Shown one piece after another: positions 63,332 to 64,000 of a DNA stretch of 64,000 nucleotides. The stretch is from Bacillus sp. F19. Lineage in GTDB: Bacteria > Bacillota > Bacilli > Bacillales > Bacillaceae. The stretch is from contig CP085710.1 of assembly GCA_023823795.1 (NCBI GenBank), positions 1,700,001-1,764,000 on the forward strand, read 5' to 3'. The notes beneath the pieces were generated by a model. The model searched no databases, was not told the DNA's origin, and saw nothing but the letters and a program-made list of their open reading frames with translations. The position numbers were made by a program, and so were the translations under genes. Positions within the stretch are counted from its first letter, which is position 1. Every line of letters starts with the position of its first letter.

Positions 63332-63748
63332 ATGAAGCAAATAAAAAGAAAAGATGAAATTCTTGTATCCTATCAGCAAATAATCATTTCTAATATTGGC
63401 ATCAGTCCCCCGCATTTTGAATGGACGGCGCAGGATTACAAAAAAGGATATGCTGCCGATGAATATGCGGTTTCATTTGCTGCATTGTCCAATTCATCTG
63501 CAGACATTCAAGTTGTACAAGATCAGCCCGAGCAGCTGAATTCCAAACCTGAATTTACATGCAAAGTACCGTTTCGTGTCGTAAATGGCGCTGTTGAAAT
63601 CAAAAGTATTTTATCAAAAAAATTAGTCTGTGAAATTCCGGCTGGAGACTACTATATAACCTTTTTGGCTATACCACTTGAAGAAAAAACAAAAAATGGG
63701 CTTTACCGCGTCAAATATATATTCCAATTTTCAAAGGCTGGTTTATGA
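63332..63748 (+). CDS. comJ: DNA-entry nuclease inhibitor ComJ (Nin)
   Basis: 138 residues, soluble beta-rich protein of the ComJ/Nin family (FEWTAQDYKKGYAADEYAVSFAA, CKVPFRVVNGAVEIKSI). It binds and inhibits the NucA nuclease in the cytoplasm. ATG with GGAGTGTGA upstream, 23 bp after nucA. It appears intact although its nuclease partner is frameshifted. Confidence 0.88.
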   Translation: MKQIKRKDEILVSYQQIIISNIGISPPHFEWTAQDYKKGYAADEYAVSFAALSNSSADIQVVQDQPEQLNSKPEFTCKVPFRVVNGAVEIKSILSKKLVCEIPAGDYYITFLAIPLEEKTKNGLYRVKYIFQFSKAGL

Positions 63749-63959
63749 TCAGTCTTTTTTTTACGTTCTTAATGATAATTATTATTAAATAAAAATAATA
63801 ATAATTTTTAATTGAGTTTTGCGTACGTTTTGGTATAATGAGACATATACTGATTCGACAAAGCGGATTTATAGGGGTTTGCTGCTGTTCATCAGCAGTA
63901 TTTATATTTTTATAATGCTTAATGAAGATGATTATTTTTCTCAATTAGGGAGGTATACC

Positions 63960-64000
63960 ATGTTTGTAAATGAAAATGTACTTCATCGTGAACATGATGA
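63960..64000 (+). CDS. Start of a gene cut by the window edge
   Basis: ATG with TAGGGAGGTATACC upstream, reading MFVNENVLHREHD before the edge. Upstream, TGCTGCTG/CAGCAGTA forms a hairpin (63879-63902), and TATAAT at about 63833 may be its -10 box. Product unknown. Confidence 0.5.
   Translation, partial: MFVNENVLHREHD

Overview
The window reads as chromosome of an endospore-forming, flagellated Bacillaceae bacterium (Bacillus/Metabacillus-like, low to moderate G+C). Evidence: strong AGGAGG-type ribosome binding sites, SAM, preQ1 and guanine riboswitches, a 6S-2-like RNA, CtsR control of clpE, a sigma-D promoter before motAB, a sporulation kinase, a Spo0E-type phosphatase, SpoVA and GerA spore genes, and a gene order resembling the B. 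subtilis ykr/ykv region (mtn cluster, kinD, mhqR, motBA, clpE, ykvI, queCDEF, ykvS, ykvT, ykvU). The synteny is recalled from knowledge, not computed.

Layout. 1-150: end of a 21-bp repeat array. 0.3-1.4 kb: ArsR/DUF2087 regulator with a tandem operator, and an acetyltransferase. 1.4-13.4 kb: complete methylthioribose (MTR) salvage. mtnK and mtnA share a SAM-riboswitch operon with a sugar-type ABC importer that is probably an MTR transporter; mtnU is separate; mtnE precedes a second SAM riboswitch driving mtnW-X-B-D. 13.7-18.7 kb: a CBS protein, a 19-copy 52-bp array, a Spo0E-like protein, IS debris, a ZIP transporter and an aldo/keto reductase. 18.8-25.9 kb: KinD-like kinase, 5'-nucleotidase, MhqR, an IS150-group element inserted in the loop of the motB terminator, then motB and motA. 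26-35 kb: M3 peptidase, VOC protein, clpE, a second 52-bp array, ykvI, a CNNM/CorC-type protein, and a decayed DUF2254 gene. 35.4-38.4 kb: preQ1 riboswitch with queCDEF, then a cold-shock gene. 38.6-42.4 kb: a seven-gene spoVA-2mob-type operon (DUF1657, YhcN/YlaJ lipoprotein, SpoVAC, SpoVAD, SpoVAE, DUF1657, DUF421-DUF1657), the type linked to extreme spore heat resistance. 42.7-47.4 kb: PAP2 phosphatase, alkyltransferase-like protein, 6S-2-like RNA, SRAP protein, ATPase and a 3D-domain wall protein. 47.4-49.25 kb: a nine-copy 216-bp array built from 21-bp subunits. 49.4-64 kb: acetyltransferase, DUF2187 protein, patatin, an orphan sigma factor, ykvT, a gerA-type operon, ykvU, guanine riboswitch with a nucleoside transporter, a fused germination-gene remnant, a mini zinc-binding protein, an acetyltransferase gene broken by an internal inversion, a frameshifted nucA and comJ.

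The genes form a few working groups: sulfur salvage under SAM control, queuosine precursor synthesis under preQ1 control, spore formation and germination (kinase, Spo0E-like, SpoVA, Ger, YkvT, YkvU), motility, and protein quality control. The most unusual material is the repeats and scars: three tandem arrays, a dispersed intergenic repeat in at least four places, an IS sitting in a terminator loop, and several genes caught in decay.
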